Assembly: GCA_029891345.1 (NCBI GenBank)
Contig: CM056995.1
Location: 84,507,895 to 84,571,894 of the forward strand
DNA length: 64,000 nt
Origin: Dryococelus australis
Lineage: Eukaryota; Arthropoda; Insecta; Phasmatodea; Phasmatidae
Direction: 5' to 3'
Part shown: positions 24,057 to 35,494 of the stretch, in pieces
Numbering within the stretch: position 1 is the first letter of the stretch
Layout of the letters: every line of letters starts with the position of its first letter
Notes under the pieces: generated by a model
Databases searched by the model: none
What the model was told of the DNA's origin: nothing
The model's input: the letters and a program-made list of their open reading frames with translations, nothing else
Made by a program: the position numbers and the translations under genes

Positions 24057-24393
24057 ATGGCGGCTGCCGAGATATTAGCACTGCTGAAAAAAGTTATGCT
24101 GAAAAAAGTTATAAATTTTTCAACAATTTGATTGACAATGCAAATGTTTCGAAAACTAAAACTACTACTGCTACTTTAAACACTAAATATGAACGTAAAG
24201 AGATGCTAGAATTGGGAAACAAAACTTTACAAAACACCTTGGAATGGAATTTTTTTTTTTTTAATATATGGTTATGCTGACCCTCATTACTGTGGAATTT
24301 ATGCAAATAACACAGATAATGACAGTTATAAAAATCATAATCATATTGATATTTTTAGCACTTATTGCATTCATTTATGTAAGTCATTATTGA
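24057..24393 (+). pseudogene. Small C-terminally anchored membrane protein, frameshifted
   Basis: The product starts MAAAEILALLKKVM (24057), changes frame twice through a polar helix with a Thr-rich stretch, and ends with a strongly hydrophobic segment (MTVIKIIIILIFLALIAFIY) and the stop at 24391-24393. It totals about 110 residues with one C-terminal membrane span. Tail-anchored small proteins of this type are common in insect-virus envelopes. The family is not recognised. Confidence 0.45.
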
Positions 24394-24528
24394 AAAAAAA
24401 TAATAAAAAAGAATCCTTTTAATTTTTTCTATTTCTTTTTTCTCTGTCTTGGTATATAGTGTGGTATTCAGAGTGTTGTAAAAAACTTGTAGTTGGTTTG
24501 AGAAAATTAACACGTCAAAGCGCTCCAG

Positions 24529-24835
24529 ATGGCTACAAAAATAGACGTCAACAGTTTCGCAGCGTTGACCGAAATAACTTATAACAAAGTCGGAAATAAG
24601 GATGACGATGAATCAGTTTCTCTTTTCGTCGATATGTTGACGAAAAATGTTTTATCATGTAAAGAATATGGATATTTCTTTCCCTTCATCAAGAAAGGTA
24701 TGACAAAAAATTAAAAAGGTATGTGTAAACACATTTCGCGAGATTTTCAAATTAGCCAAGGATCGACAATTACATCACACAAAGTACTCACCTGATGAAC
24801 TCTATGACTTGTTACTTCTACCCACGCATGAATAA
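24529..24835 (+). pseudogene. Unknown viral-like protein of about 100 residues, frameshifted
   Basis: The first 61 residues (24529-24714) are open, starting MATKIDVNSFAALTEI. After two frame changes the sequence ends LAKDRQLHHTKYSPDELYD, a few more residues and a stop at 24833-24835. It converges with the P74-like gene on the opposite strand, with about 40 bases between the stops. No motif is recognised. Confidence 0.42.
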
Positions 24836-24873
24836 GAACAACTACTAATTAAGAAAGTCTCTCAATTTAGATA

Positions 24874-26862
24874 TTATAAATTTTGATAAAAGGTAGACAT
24901 TTGTATAAAAGTCGCCATTACTAATAAAATAACTAATACAATAAATAAATGTATTATTTTATTGGTGAAAAATGCAGTTATTCCCGAAATTAGTATCGAA
25001 ACCCCCAGCAAATACAATCCTCTATCGATCATGTTTATTCGAGAGTTAATTTTAGATGTGTAGAGTATAAAGTCCAAAACTTGATCTGAATTTTGTGCAC
25101 TAAAAGTTTTCATTTGATTTGACCTCGTATCATCATCATTGCCACGCATATTGTTCCAATCGATGCGAGATCCATTCGAGTTGACTTTGAGGGCCAGAAG
25201 TTATTGTAAACGAAATTGCAATAGTGTTTTAAAATCGTCATCTTTTACTACTTTAGTAGGATGAATAATTGTAATAGTTTGGTTAAATATGGCATCGTAT
25301 TTTGAAAAGGCCGCTAATTTACTGGTGTCTGCATCATTATCAATAGAGGATGGTTGGATGGAAACATGATTCGCTAAATCGACAACTCCTTCGTCCGCAT
25401 TATTCCACATCATCACGAACATGATCGGTGCATAGTCCATCGTTCGAAAACCCTTAGTCCTTTTGTTTTAATTCCAATTCCAGGTTTGATATATCATTTA
25501 TGTATCTTGACCTAGTAGGTTTTGCAAGTTGAATGGATCTAATATGGTCGACCACGCATCGGCGACTGCAGTCATGATCAATACAACATCAAGTACGGGC
25601 ACCCAAGAAAGAGTAACTGCAGCAATTGCTCTAATGACGAATCCCAACATTTTCAAAGCAGTCGATATTATTGCTCTTGTAAAAAATTCTATCGTCAATG
25701 CTCTGAATAAATTAATTCCCAACTGACGATTCCAGATCTTTGCACCCGTTTCGATCATTGTGGATCCGATGTGTTTGACTAGGGTCTTGAGAACCATATT
25801 CAGACCGACCTCACCGAATAATTGCAGTAGGAACTCGTTGCTACCCAATCCTTAGATTCAAGAGATTATAATATCAGCAATAATGTCGGAAGTATCTTCT
25901 GTTCTTTTAAATCATCGGGATATTTGGTCGGTAAACCACCCATTAAACCGAGCATTTGATATTTGTCGATTGGACATTTACCATTATCTGTATATTTCAA
26001 GTGGTATGGCACCGAATCGGCTTGCAGTCCGATTCGAACACAAGTATCTTTATCGGAAACTATGGATTCGACATCGCTGGTCAGTATCAAAGGCTCCACT
26101 AGCCTACCCCCTCCCCCATACTCGGTGGTCCAAAATAAATGTCTCGGTGTTTTTTCTGTGATGCCCATGTCACTGAGTTTAAAGTCTGGATCTATGCAGA
26201 ATGCCTCGTGATTAACGAAGTTATTCCATTCCGCAACGTAATCGGGCATTTATCCTGTTGGTGGTACTTGCGGAGTCTTTACATCGTAATGATCGATTCC
26301 ATGAGCCAATTTCACGAAGTTTTATTCGATAATCGTGTACAAGTAATTTCCAATGAAAAAGCCTATTAATGTATTATTTAAATGGTTTGGGCATTCGTAA
26401 CCTGACAGAGACATGGTAAGATTATCATCTCCCACCTATGTCGCATACGGTGAAGAATCGACATCGAAACCAGTTCCTATTGTGTTTACGTGCGGAATAA
26501 TCGTGCCTTCTTTTACGCTCCAATAATCATCTATTCCCAACAGGGAGGCTTCTCGATGAACCAACATACATGCATCGCAGCGGTCGCTCCAATAGTTATT
26601 TGATCTGTGATATTTCGATTCGGGATCTTTGGTTGGAAAACATGCTCCTTGGCACACAATCACATTTGAATTACCACTCTTGAATATTTTAGGGATATCT
26701 CGAGGCATGCATGTTTTTCCCCATGGATAATGCATATTGCATCGACATGCAACACAGAATCGTTTTCCACCTTTAAGACGAATTTTAATATTTTTTATCT
26801 TTCAAAAACATTTCCCAAATCACTATAGAATTCAAGTTTGTTGGTCCGGTGAATATGGACAT
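24874..26862 (-). pseudogene. pif-0: P74 / PIF-0-like per os infectivity factor, decayed
   Basis: About 660 codons on the minus strand match the architecture of P74 (PIF-0), the envelope protein baculoviruses and nudiviruses need to enter midgut cells. The N-terminal half is Cys-rich, with CVACRCNMHYPWGKTC and VIVCQGACFP. A central region follows, with WTTEYGGGGRLVEP. Then comes a hydrophobic domain of about 90 residues ending WVPVLDVVLIMTAVADAW and a DPFN motif (25500-25848). Further on is a segment with LKVNSNGSRIDW, and finally two C-terminal membrane spans (24890-25060). The length equals the family's usual 640-700 residues. At least four frame changes (about 26775, 26440, 25860 and 25480) and several stops make it nonfunctional. 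The name is from recall of family features, not a search. Confidence 0.75.
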
Positions 26863-26911
26863 CTGATGTATATATATATTTTTTTTAGGTATATATAAGA
26901 AAATAACAAAA

Positions 26912-28048
26912 ATGCAATCACATAGTCAACCTCAAGCTCAGGGTAGTTCGAATATATTTTTGAATCTCAGTATGCATTCATCAAATCATACCATTAATCT
27001 CAATCAATCAAATGACATTAAACAATACTATCCACTCATTTACATTCATCAAAACTTAACCTCACTAGCAGTTGTAACAATTCTGTTGGCATGGAATTGT
27101 GCCTGTTTGTTTAATGAATAATGAACAATCCTGTGCAAACACACCCACTAGCGAACAGTTGTTAATTGGTGGATTGTGTGAGACTCACAAGTCAGATTCC
27201 TGCAACATCGATTATAATTTATTTCGAAAATAAAACAAAGCGATATTAAAGTCCCATCTCAAAGACGAACATTTCGGTCGACCAATGTCCCTTGTATCCC
27301 ATCCTTGTCGGACAACCATTGAAAACCTCTGCAAAACGTTCATGAATCTATTCTCCAACAACAACAGTAAATTTATCGATTCGTCGAAATTGGTCACTTT
27401 ATTCGAGTACTCTACATATCCCGAAAACATCGCTAGTACCAAAAAACTCAAACTTTTTACCAAACATGTGATCGATCACAGACTAATGTGGGCTTCGGTT
27501 TTGGATCTAGCGTGTATCGAGAATGCCAAAGTGAATATGTTTTTCGACCAGGAATAGCTATATACGAACATGGTTAAACAAAATTAATGGATCCATGACA
27601 TGATGACCTCTTTACCAAACACAGAAGTCGATATGGAGGATGGCAACAAAATGATACATTATGTGGTTCCTTAACATAGTATCCCATATTTGACATTTAA
27701 ACAATCCAAGCTACCTCTCTTCATGCGATATCAATGTCAAAGCACTCGGATACGTGGCAAACATCGAAATTTTCAACTCAAACTTGGTTTATGGTATGGG
27801 ATTTGGACTCAGGCAAGATTTGGGCAACATGGAAAAAGTCGAGTAGGACAATCGGTATCCAAAAGATGCCCAGGTCATCATCAATTCCAAACCAATCCAT
27901 CAAAACATTGACTTTTGCATATGAACTACATGGGGGTGGAGGGGCTAAAAATACAATTCGTCAAAAGAAAAATCAATTAATTTCCCAAATACATCCCAAC
28001 ACTTCTGTAAAAATAAAACACATCATATTTAAAAAATTATTTTTTTAA
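26912..28048 (+). pseudogene. Viral-like protein of about 370 residues, unknown
   Basis: The product starts MQSHSQPQAQGSSNIFLN (26912), divergent from the P74-like gene. Open pieces at 26912-27121, 27285-27557 and 27734-28048 follow each other in changing frames with coding-like composition between them. A Gln/Asn-rich N-terminus and a Gly-rich patch (YELHGGGGAKN) near the C-terminus are notable. It converges with the minus-strand gene that ends at 28056. No family is recognised. Confidence 0.45.
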
Positions 28049-28055
28049 ATTACAA

Positions 28056-28373
28056 TTATGAAAATGGAATGAACTCATCCAATATTTTCATGTTGGCCCA
28101 AGTAAAATCTTTATCGTATAAATCAAACTTGACATTACCAGAAGCATCTTTTGTAGTAGTAAATTCCACATTCTTTTTCATCATCATAAACAGTTAAAGT
28201 AGTTGCTTGTTTGCTGTCGGCAAACACGTGTACCGTTATGTTGACGAATAGGCTCGCTGGAGAATATTGTAAATGGCATCATTGCACCAATTCATCTACA
28301 AGTTTATCGATTAATTATCGAATTTCATAAAACCGATGCTCTTACAATCAGAAGCCATATTTTTCAACACCAT
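28056..28373 (-). pseudogene. Unknown protein of about 105 residues, frameshifted
   Basis: From the ATG at 28373 (MVLKNMASDCKSIGFMKF) the frame changes near 28310 and again near 28180 and ends LDEFIPFS and a stop at 28056. The middle strand-rich part (SLFVNITVHVFADSKQATT) and the end (VKFDLYDKDFTW) look like real protein. The ORFs are short, so only manual frame tracing shows it. Function is unknown. Confidence 0.4.
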
Positions 28374-28554
28374 CGTTGACGATTTGCCGCAAAATATATT
28401 TGTTGGGTTTTTTTTTCTCGATTAATACTAATTTATTTCAACTGCATCAGCGGCAATCTACCGATAACCGAGTAGATCGAAGCCATGCAATCGATTAAGT
28501 CATCTTTCATGGGCATGGGCATGGCTATTCTCTTTTGCGATTATGTATATCTCT

Positions 28555-28998
28555 TCATTTTAAACCATAGTAGAATCGATGCCGGGACTCTACAACAACC
28601 TCGAAAATGAGCCGTTTATTATGCTCGAAATACATGTTCGTCTTTACTTGTTCGATTTTAGTACATGGAGATAGGATGTCGTTATCGTTAACCGCCAACG
28701 ATATTCTGTACATGTTTGTAGACATGCTTACATTGAAGTGTGGGCTATTGAAATATTCTAGTGGCTCGGTCGAATGAACCGCGCCACAGTATATGTGCAT
28801 TTGGACATAGACCGTCTTGGATTTATTAAATGGTAGAAATACAGGCGCTGAGTCCTTACTCAAGCGGATGCGAAATCCGGCTTTGGAATCGTGGTTGAAA
28901 ATCATCCAGAAACGATGACAGTGTACGGTCGGAATGTCTTTATTGGCGTTGATCGCATGCATGTCTTCGGTGAGTTGCAGATGACAGGTAAAGACCAT
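28555..28998 (-). CDS. Uninterrupted 147-residue viral-like ORF, unknown
   Basis: This is one of the longest undamaged frames in the viral block, running from MVFTCHLQLTEDMHAIN to HRFYYGLK. It is strand-rich with six Cys/His residues, lacks a signal peptide and is followed on the minus strand by a short Met-rich frame at 28450-28530. Three bases separate its start from the stop of the upstream gene, an operon-like packing typical of compact viral genomes. It may have stayed open by chance or by selection. Function is unknown. Confidence 0.55.
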   Translation of the reverse strand: MVFTCHLQLTEDMHAINANKDIPTVHCHRFWMIFNHDSKAGFRIRLSKDSAPVFLPFNKSKTVYVQMHIYCGAVHSTEPLEYFNSPHFNVSMSTNMYRISLAVNDNDILSPCTKIEQVKTNMYFEHNKRLIFEVVVESRHRFYYGLK

Positions 28999-29001
28999 TT
29001 T

Positions 29002-30075
29002 TTATTTCAGGAACCTCGCATCGTTATTCTCTGCCTCTAAATGTTCGCCTTCACCGTCCTGTGATTTCCGCTCCACAACATCTAGGTAAATACCCACGGT
29101 TTCTACACCAAGCTTGAAAAAATGAACAAGGGGTTTTGTGTCTAGTTTCATCTTCAAGTAGTTTATCGTGGTGAACAACTTGGCCATTTTCCCATATTGT
29201 GATGTGGATCATATTTGCTCAATGATGTGTGGTCCAAAACAATTATCCAGAGGCAAAACACACTCCGAATCGCCATCCACGGTCAATTCAAACGCGGATT
29301 TGGTGCAGATTCTACCCGTCACCTCGTCCACAAATGTCTTGAACGACATGCCTTGAAAACTATTCAAGTTGAATATACCTTCAAACACAAGCACCTCGAT
29401 GAAACCAAACCAGCGTCGAATCTTTGAGCATAGTTTATTCAATTTCACTTTAGAATTTAACTTGTAATTCAAGGGAAATATCGAGTTGAACATGCACACG
29501 TGACCGGTGAAAGTGTTGTTTTTCATATCCACAATATCCACAATTTAGCAATCAGTTTGGAAATATGTTTGTCGATCGTACATGAATCGGTTCTTATGAC
29601 CAGGTTCACACCCGAGACTAGGGAGTAAATACGATTGAACGAATCAATGGCGACATTTTTTTTCGAAAAGACACAAAAATCCTAAATAATATGTGGGTAA
29701 TGTGGATGTGTCAATGTTCTTCGGTATGGGTCTGACGACGTGTGCAAAGAAATCTAGAGCGCCGATCTGAGGAGTCAATAGTTTACGATTCAAGTTTGAA
29801 ATATTTGTTCTTTTTTTCATATTATACATATTCATCATGGAAACAAGCGTGCACCAATTGCCAGTCGCAACAATCTTTTTTGCCTGTTCTTCATTATTGT
29901 CGAATGCATACAAGGCCAGCCGAATCAACAACATTGATGGGGTGAAATTTAGTTTATTGGAGAAACTATCAATGGGCTGGATATGGCCGACAAATTGTTT
30001 TAATATGTACCCCAAAAATTGATGATCGTTGACAATGTATTTGCCATCCACTTCAAAAGAGTGTAACGTACACAA
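29002..30075 (-). pseudogene. Viral-like protein of about 355 residues, near-continuous frame
   Basis: Open stretches at 30075-29644, 29541-29209 and 29187-29002 lie in exactly the same frame, so they are one gene with a few interruptions. Between the first two, the natural sequence (DSFNRIYSLVSGVNL) is in another frame, pointing to a paired insertion and deletion at about 29640 and 29550. The C-terminus is acidic (KSQDGEGEHLEAENND). Its size is in the range of viral capsid or transcription factors, but no motif allows a name. Confidence 0.5.
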
Positions 30076-30364
30076 AACGAGATCGTTTTTAAAGTTTTAG
30101 CCTTAAGGATTACGGCGAATAAACACACAGGCAAAATCAGTTCGAAACAATTTCCTTTATTTTTTTGGGTGTAACTCTATTTGTTGATGCAAAAGCAATG
30201 ACTGTGTGTTCGGCTCACTCGAATATGCGGTGATTCGAATTATTATTATTAAAATATAGAGAACCAAACACAAACGACCATTTTAGATTAAATAAACATG
30301 AATTTGGGAATTTGTCATCGAATAATCTTCCATTTTTAATCTCATCTTTTTAGAATCTTTCATC

Positions 30365-30671
30365 ATGCAGTATTTCATAACACATTCGCACAACAATGGT
30401 GGTGGTGAAGATGATTACGAGGGTGATGATGCCATTTCGATGCCATCGTAATAACCATGATCATGATGGAGTAATCTCAAATCACAATCAGATCCCAGCA
30501 CAAGTCCAAATAAATGTGAGTGAAACGAAAACACGATGGAATACCGCAGATGCCAATCAGTTTACATTTGAGAATTGTATTTCTGAGACAAGGCTTAAAA
30601 GTCACATTATATTTACAAGCCAAGTATTCTACACATTCGTTGAACTGATTCAAGTAGCGGCAAGAGAATAA
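30365..30671 (+). pseudogene. Small acidic/Asn-rich protein, one frameshift
   Basis: The product starts MQYFITHSHNNGGGEDDYEGDD at 30365. The first frame ends at 30452, but the sequence continues naturally in the next frame (NNHDHDGVISNHNQIPAQVQ) to the stop at 30669-30671. The total is about 100 residues. No domain is recognised. The 290 bases before it (30076-30364) hold no gene that I can see. Confidence 0.4.
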
Positions 30672-30721
30672 TTCCCCGTGCATGGTTGTAGAAAAACTAA
30701 AATGTTCTAAAAACGGAGGTG

Positions 30722-30722
<1 letters not shown>

Positions 30723-30803
<81 letters not shown>

Positions 30804-30820
30804 AGAGAGAGAAAAAGAGA

Positions 30821-30876
<56 letters not shown>

Positions 30877-30890
30877 TGTGTGTGTTGTTT
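30723..30890. repeat. TA microsatellite followed by GA and GT microsatellite
   Basis: About 39 TA dinucleotides (30723-30800) pass directly into a GA-rich tract (30801-30875) and a short GT run. It separates two decayed viral genes and must have expanded after integration. Confidence 0.97.
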
Positions 30891-31038
30891 TTTTTTATTC
30901 AATGTTTTTTTCAAGAGTAAAACGAAAGAAATCTTTTATCAAGAAATTTTTTCCGTTTTTTTTTTTCAAGAGTAAAATAAAACATATATTTTACTGTATA
31001 TGTACCAACTGTTGTTTGTGTATCATTCAGTGTCGACA

Positions 31039-31735
31039 ATGATGGGTTTCAACAGGGCTTTCTTAGTGGATTCTCAGGCAGTGGACGCTTACAAATCCCA
31101 GTCTGCATACATTCGAACTTATCACAGGAACCAGAGCAAGTTTCTTACACTTACTTTTGAATTTACGGTCGATGAAGGTTATGGCGATGCTCACTTAATG
31201 ATTTACATACTGATGAAGGGTATGCCGAGAAATAACTGTGTTCACGACAAAGTAGATGGATATATGGATGAAGATGTTAAAGTCCGTCGGTACTACGTCT
31301 TCGATGATGGCAGTGGAAACAAGATGGAAGAACTGTGTGATAATTGCACTCTGGATCTCGAATCGATTGTGCAAAAAATTGCAACACCATCATACTTCTT
31401 GTTTTTGTTCGCAACATAATTTGGTGTTATAACGTTTCGAAAATATATTTCCAATTTACACAAGAAGAAGAAAAGGAAGAAATTGAACACTCCTATATAT
31501 TCGAAGCTCGTTACGATCCAGTCCATGAACAATTACCTAGACAATGCTTGAAAAAAACCCAATATGTACTGAAGATTATAACATTAATCCCATCATGATG
31601 TGCACTTGCTCTCGGATTTTTGAATTCCTTTGTGAATCTTATGTAAAAAAAAACTATGATTATAATAAAAATAATTTAAACAAGTTTGTATTTGTTTTAC
31701 CTGCTATATTCGCAAATGAACTAATGCTGAAATGA
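31039..31735 (+). pseudogene. Viral-like protein of about 230 residues, two frameshifts
   Basis: The longest piece starts MMGFNRAFLVDSQAVDAYKS (31039) and stays open to 31419. It contains a strand-rich region and CDNCTLDLES. Frame changes near 31400 and 31560 lead through an acidic patch (EEEKEEIEHSYIFEARYD) to a C-terminal part ending LPAIFANELMLK and a stop. It is well preserved at the amino-acid level, but the family is not recognised. Confidence 0.48.
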
Positions 31736-31864
31736 GAGGATTCAACCAGGATTGGTAATTATCGTACAAAACCAACAAAAGTTCTCATTTGCCTTTAGAA
31801 TTTAAGTCTTGGCCAATCAGTATACCTATTTTAAATGGGAAATAAGACAGTGTCGATGCGACTA

Positions 31865-33048
31865 TCAGATTGTGTAGTTTTGTGCGAAATAAAACTTGTA
31901 TTTTTCCACTTCGATATTTAATATTTTATTAAAATATTGTTTCACATCGCAATGATATTTTATCAACTTTATGGGCGAGCTAATGGTATGTTCGAGAACA
32001 TTTTCCACATCATTTTCTATATCGTGGTGGTAAAACCATAAATTCACATTTGCAAACACGAAACCCACTTTTGGATCCAATAAAGTTTTATTATTAACAC
32101 TTTAGTATTCTTTTGTCACTACCATCCCCACCTTCGCCATCATTGTTTTTTTTTTTCTTTGGCACTTTGACTCGAATTAAAAATGAGTGAGTAAACGAAT
32201 CTTCTAAATTAGGTTTTGAAGGGTTCTGCCCGAAACACGACGATATATGCGTCTGTGTTACAAACATTACCAAAGTTCCATTTTCTCGTGGTTCGTCACC
32301 TAATTTTACGTTAACAAAACACCTTCATAAAGGAAATATGTCGGGAATATATCCCTTTGTCATCACCGATTGTTCGACTGCCAACAAGTGAATGTCGGCA
32401 AAAGACAGTGAATGATTAGAAAGTAAGGATGGAATTTATTCAAGTAACCCGATAGCGAGAAAAGCATATGATAAACAAAGTTTTCAATTTTTTCATTTTT
32501 TGCGAATAAACCAATGTGTTTTTTAATCGGTGCAATATTTGATATATAAGTCGCGAACCAAACTCGGGTATCAATCGCTGTAAACTGCAGCATTAATATC
32601 TATCTTGGTTTATGTTTCGGATATGCAAAATACTGCCAAAACGATTCGCATTTGATCAAATTGGATAGAAACTCTTTGGCGGTAGATGATAGTTTGCGAT
32701 TGTCATCTTCGTTGTTTTCAATTTTGAGCAGAAAAAATCTTTGCAAATCAGACTTCACTTTTGTAGGATTCCTTTTCTCTAAAAACGAACAAAGATAAAC
32801 ATCTTCTAAAAAATTAAAAAGCAATCATTTACCACATATGCCAACTGATTAAAATAAGTTTTTGGCTTCAACATCCAATTTGTTTCCGTATCGAGTTCTC
32901 GAACGCAAGACTTTAGAAAATCCAAATTGCTTCGAGTATACATATTTGTTGCAAATAGTCTATAGTTGTAATTGTCTTCTAGTTTATTTTTCCTACCAAT
33001 ATGTCTCAACGAAGTAATCAAGTGATTCAAGGTATATACTTGATTCAC
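31865..33048 (-). pseudogene. Viral-like protein of about 390 residues, several frameshifts
   Basis: The frame opens MNQVYTLNHLITSLRHIGRK (33048) and changes near 32815, continuing through 32824-32600 and 32593-32363. It changes again near 32380 into a part with VMTKGYIPDIFPL and MFVTQTHISSCFGQNPS, then a Lys/Asp/Gly-rich linker, and ends through 32080-31865. It is mostly helical in the N-terminal two thirds. It is divergent from the acidic gene whose ATG lies 19 bases away. Function is unknown. Confidence 0.48.
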
Positions 33049-33066
33049 ATAAAGGTAGTCTTGAGA

Positions 33067-33407
33067 TGCTGACTACATTCTTGGAAATTGAAAAGCCAAC
33101 AACTGCACCCGTCGAAATATATTTAAGTGAAAGCGAATCAGGTACCGAAATCGAATGCGAGGAAATAGTAGCATAACAATCAATTGAAGAAATTAATTTA
33201 GACGAGCTAATGTTGGAGGTATTGAGTGAAATGGAAACCAATCTCAAAGAACCTAACGAATCGACGAAGGTGGAACCGGATTCGGGCGAAATTAAAACTG
33301 AAATCGAGCTTTTTGAAAAAGGCGAAAATAATAATAGTAGAAAAATATATCGGCATAAATGTCTGCTACATCAAGTCTATTCGACGGAAATAGACTTGTT
33401 TGACTGA
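33067..33407 (+). pseudogene. Acidic protein of about 113 residues, one in-frame stop
   Basis: The product starts MLTTFLEIEKPTTAPVEIYL. The whole frame to 33407 is coding-like and very rich in Glu/Asp, interrupted only by one TAA at 33172-33174. A basic KIYRHKCLLHQVY patch follows the acidic part. Its start is 19 bases from the divergent minus-strand gene at 33048, so the two would have to share a tiny or overlapping promoter. Confidence 0.45.
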
Positions 33408-33409
33408 GT

Positions 33410-34336
33410 GGAAAAAAAAAGCTGAAATAAAAAAAGTTGTTTTAATTTGTCATGTTTGCATTTCCCTTACCATGGCTATGCTTTGCATACATGAAACACA
33501 TTGGATGATTCCCGAAAACTACGGCGATCGAATCGAGCATAAAAAAATTTCAAATTGTAACACCCATGAAAATAAGGTTTTCATGCATACAATTAACTTA
33601 TGTTATTTTTCCTGTTCTTATTGCTGCACATATTGTAATGCAAGAGTTAATGTAATATTTTTCACACATGTCACTTATATGATTTGAACTGCCTATGCAA
33701 ATTTTATTTATTTATATTTATTTTATTTTTCTTATCATGTAAGATTTTTAACACTTAGATGTATGGTGGCAATAATATTTATGTGTAATCTTGATAGGCT
33801 AGTTCATTTTTCATTGCGTATTTATTTGTATGTAATTAATATTTATTTTTGGTGTGATCTCAATTTTGTAAGTCTTTCTACTTTTTATTGTATTGTATCT
33901 CAGTTCCGAGATCACGTATTCTTTGGTTTTTATTCATTTAGGTCGTTAAAAGTGGTTCATGAGGGTGGTTTAAATAGTTTTGATCTTCATTGGCCCGCAG
34001 GTTTAAATTCTAGTTGTTGATTGGCTGGCGCTATAGGCCCCCTTAAGCTAGTGTCAGCCTACAGAGACTAACGCCCTCTTCGCTAGCAGCCTCCAACGAT
34101 GTCAGACATAGGGCAGGACCTCCTCTCTGAAGTGGACGGAGAGGCAGGACTTTAAATTAGTTTTAGGGTGTGTTGACATGTCCCTGAACCAACTTTTAAG
34201 TAAATTTGTAACCAGCAATGGAGTTTGTGACAATGGTCGCCCATTCGTAAGGTTAAGTGGTCAAGAGCTAGATTGTTTTAACACGCCGTCTATGAACGTG
34301 TAGAGCGGAATTTCACGTATCTCCATCTTAATCCTG
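33410..34336. other. Probable host or transposon insertion inside the viral block, no gene
   Basis: Composition changes here. From about 33960 to 34330 the sequence is richer in G+C, with TTGGCTGGCGCTATAGGCCC-like sequence unlike the flanking viral genes, and no frame shows a viral-like protein. The open frames at 33400-33687 and 33763-34020 are hydrophobic, low-complexity translations of AT-rich DNA. I cannot name the element. Confidence 0.4.
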
Positions 34337-34579
34337 CTATGCCAAATCCTGCAAGAATATCCTACCTTCAATCCGCTTGGTGATTAAAACATAAGTCCTG
34401 CAAAAAGATCTGACATTTTCATCTGGACCTAATTTATTTACAGTTTTATTCAGCTCGATGTCCGTTAGTATCAGTACACAAGTGACGTCATCTTGACTTT
34501 TATAAGTACGTAAATCTCTAGCACACATATGCCCACTGCAAAACCTGTGATAAGAATAGTTGCTACCAGAGCTAGACAT
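34337..34579 (-). CDS. Unbroken 80-residue viral-like ORF, unknown
   Basis: The frame runs MSSSGSNYSYHRFCSGHMCA to RIEGRIFLQDLA with four Cys residues and a balanced composition. It sits between two stretches of host-like sequence. It could be a complete small protein or the remnant N-terminus of a longer one. No motif is recognised. Confidence 0.42.
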   Translation of the reverse strand: MSSSGSNYSYHRFCSGHMCARDLRTYKSQDDVTCVLILTDIELNKTVNKLGPDENVRSFCRTYVLITKRIEGRIFLQDLA

Positions 34580-35220
34580 TTTAGTGAGAGAACAATTTGT
34601 TTTAACGTAATATTTACTACTCAGAACAGTTTAATTAATTTGATTTTGAAACCAGTAAATTCGGACTCTGGCAAGCTATGTCATGTAAATGTAAAAGGGT
34701 TCAAGTAGGCTAGGCATGACCACTTTTAGCATTGTTAAGATAGTGTGTTGTCTTTATAGCTTTTCGCATATTACTATCAGGGTTTTAAATTTTTTCTGAT
34801 CTAAACAATTACAATACAAAAAGAAATGAAAAGTAAAATAAATGAAATTTATTCAAAGGGCATATCTGTTTTATCGTTTTCTCTACTTTAGTATCAAGTT
34901 AACCCATTTCTTACCCAGTGTCTTACATTTGTGTTTACTAGAGTTTTAAATTGTCTGCCTTATTTTGACGTATCGGCCCAGGACTGCACCAGGCAATTAT
35001 ACAGAGGCAGCCTAGGTAAGATCCATCCTTTCCCACTGATTTATTGCAAGTCAGCTGTGCAGCCTGGTCACTCAAGTGTTATGTGTGTTGTCCCATTGTT
35101 GCATATGCAAATTCTACACCATACACAGCACATATCTACTTGAATACAATATGATTATATCTAATATTGGCTATCGCAACGAGGAGGCCTCATGTGTGTT
35201 CGTCACAGCTCCCTACACAC
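34580..35220. other. Spacer with host-like sequence, no gene
   Basis: AT-rich sequence passes at about 34960 into a more balanced segment (to about 35210) with no open frame of interest. It may be part of the same kind of insertion as 33.4-34.3 kb. Confidence 0.35.
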
Positions 35221-35224
35221 TATA

Positions 35225-35456
35225 TTACATATTTATATGAAATATAAGCTGTATTTCAAAATAACGGTGTGTTTCACAAGATGGTCGATTGTCTATCACT
35301 ACCGTTTCGCTGTATCGATTCGTCAGATTGACAAGTTTTATGTGATTTATCAAAGTTGAATTTCGATTGCAATGAAAACAAATGCACTCCACGAATAAAA
35401 GTAACACCTGCCGCAGTAACAACAACAATCACCCACAACCTCTTCCTATCGCGCAA
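35225..35456 (-). pseudogene. N-terminally anchored membrane protein fragment
   Basis: The fragment starts MRDRKRLWVIVVVTAAGVTF: a basic N-terminus and one membrane span, then a polar part with a Cys. A frame change near 35280 leads to a stop at 35225. Its 3' side abuts host-like sequence, so the gene may be truncated. Baculovirus and nudivirus entry-complex proteins often have this short-anchor layout, but identity is not shown. Confidence 0.4.
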
Positions 35457-35494
35457 GCATTGTTCCGTGTGATTCCAAACATGGAATAGTCAGA

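Noticed and set aside
30477..30914. A 145-residue frame rich in Ser/Leu and Tyr/Ile repeats
   Set aside because: It is the translation of the TA and GA microsatellites. Only the part outside the repeats could be coding, and that is better explained by the plus-strand gene at 30365-30671.
31039..31419. Considered as a known nudivirus core gene
   Set aside because: The sequence is protein-like but shows no signature that I can tie to a named core gene, so it is left as unknown.
33763..34020. An 85-residue hydrophobic frame considered as a membrane protein
   Set aside because: The hydrophobic residues come from T-rich DNA, and the end runs into host-like sequence. There is no supporting context.
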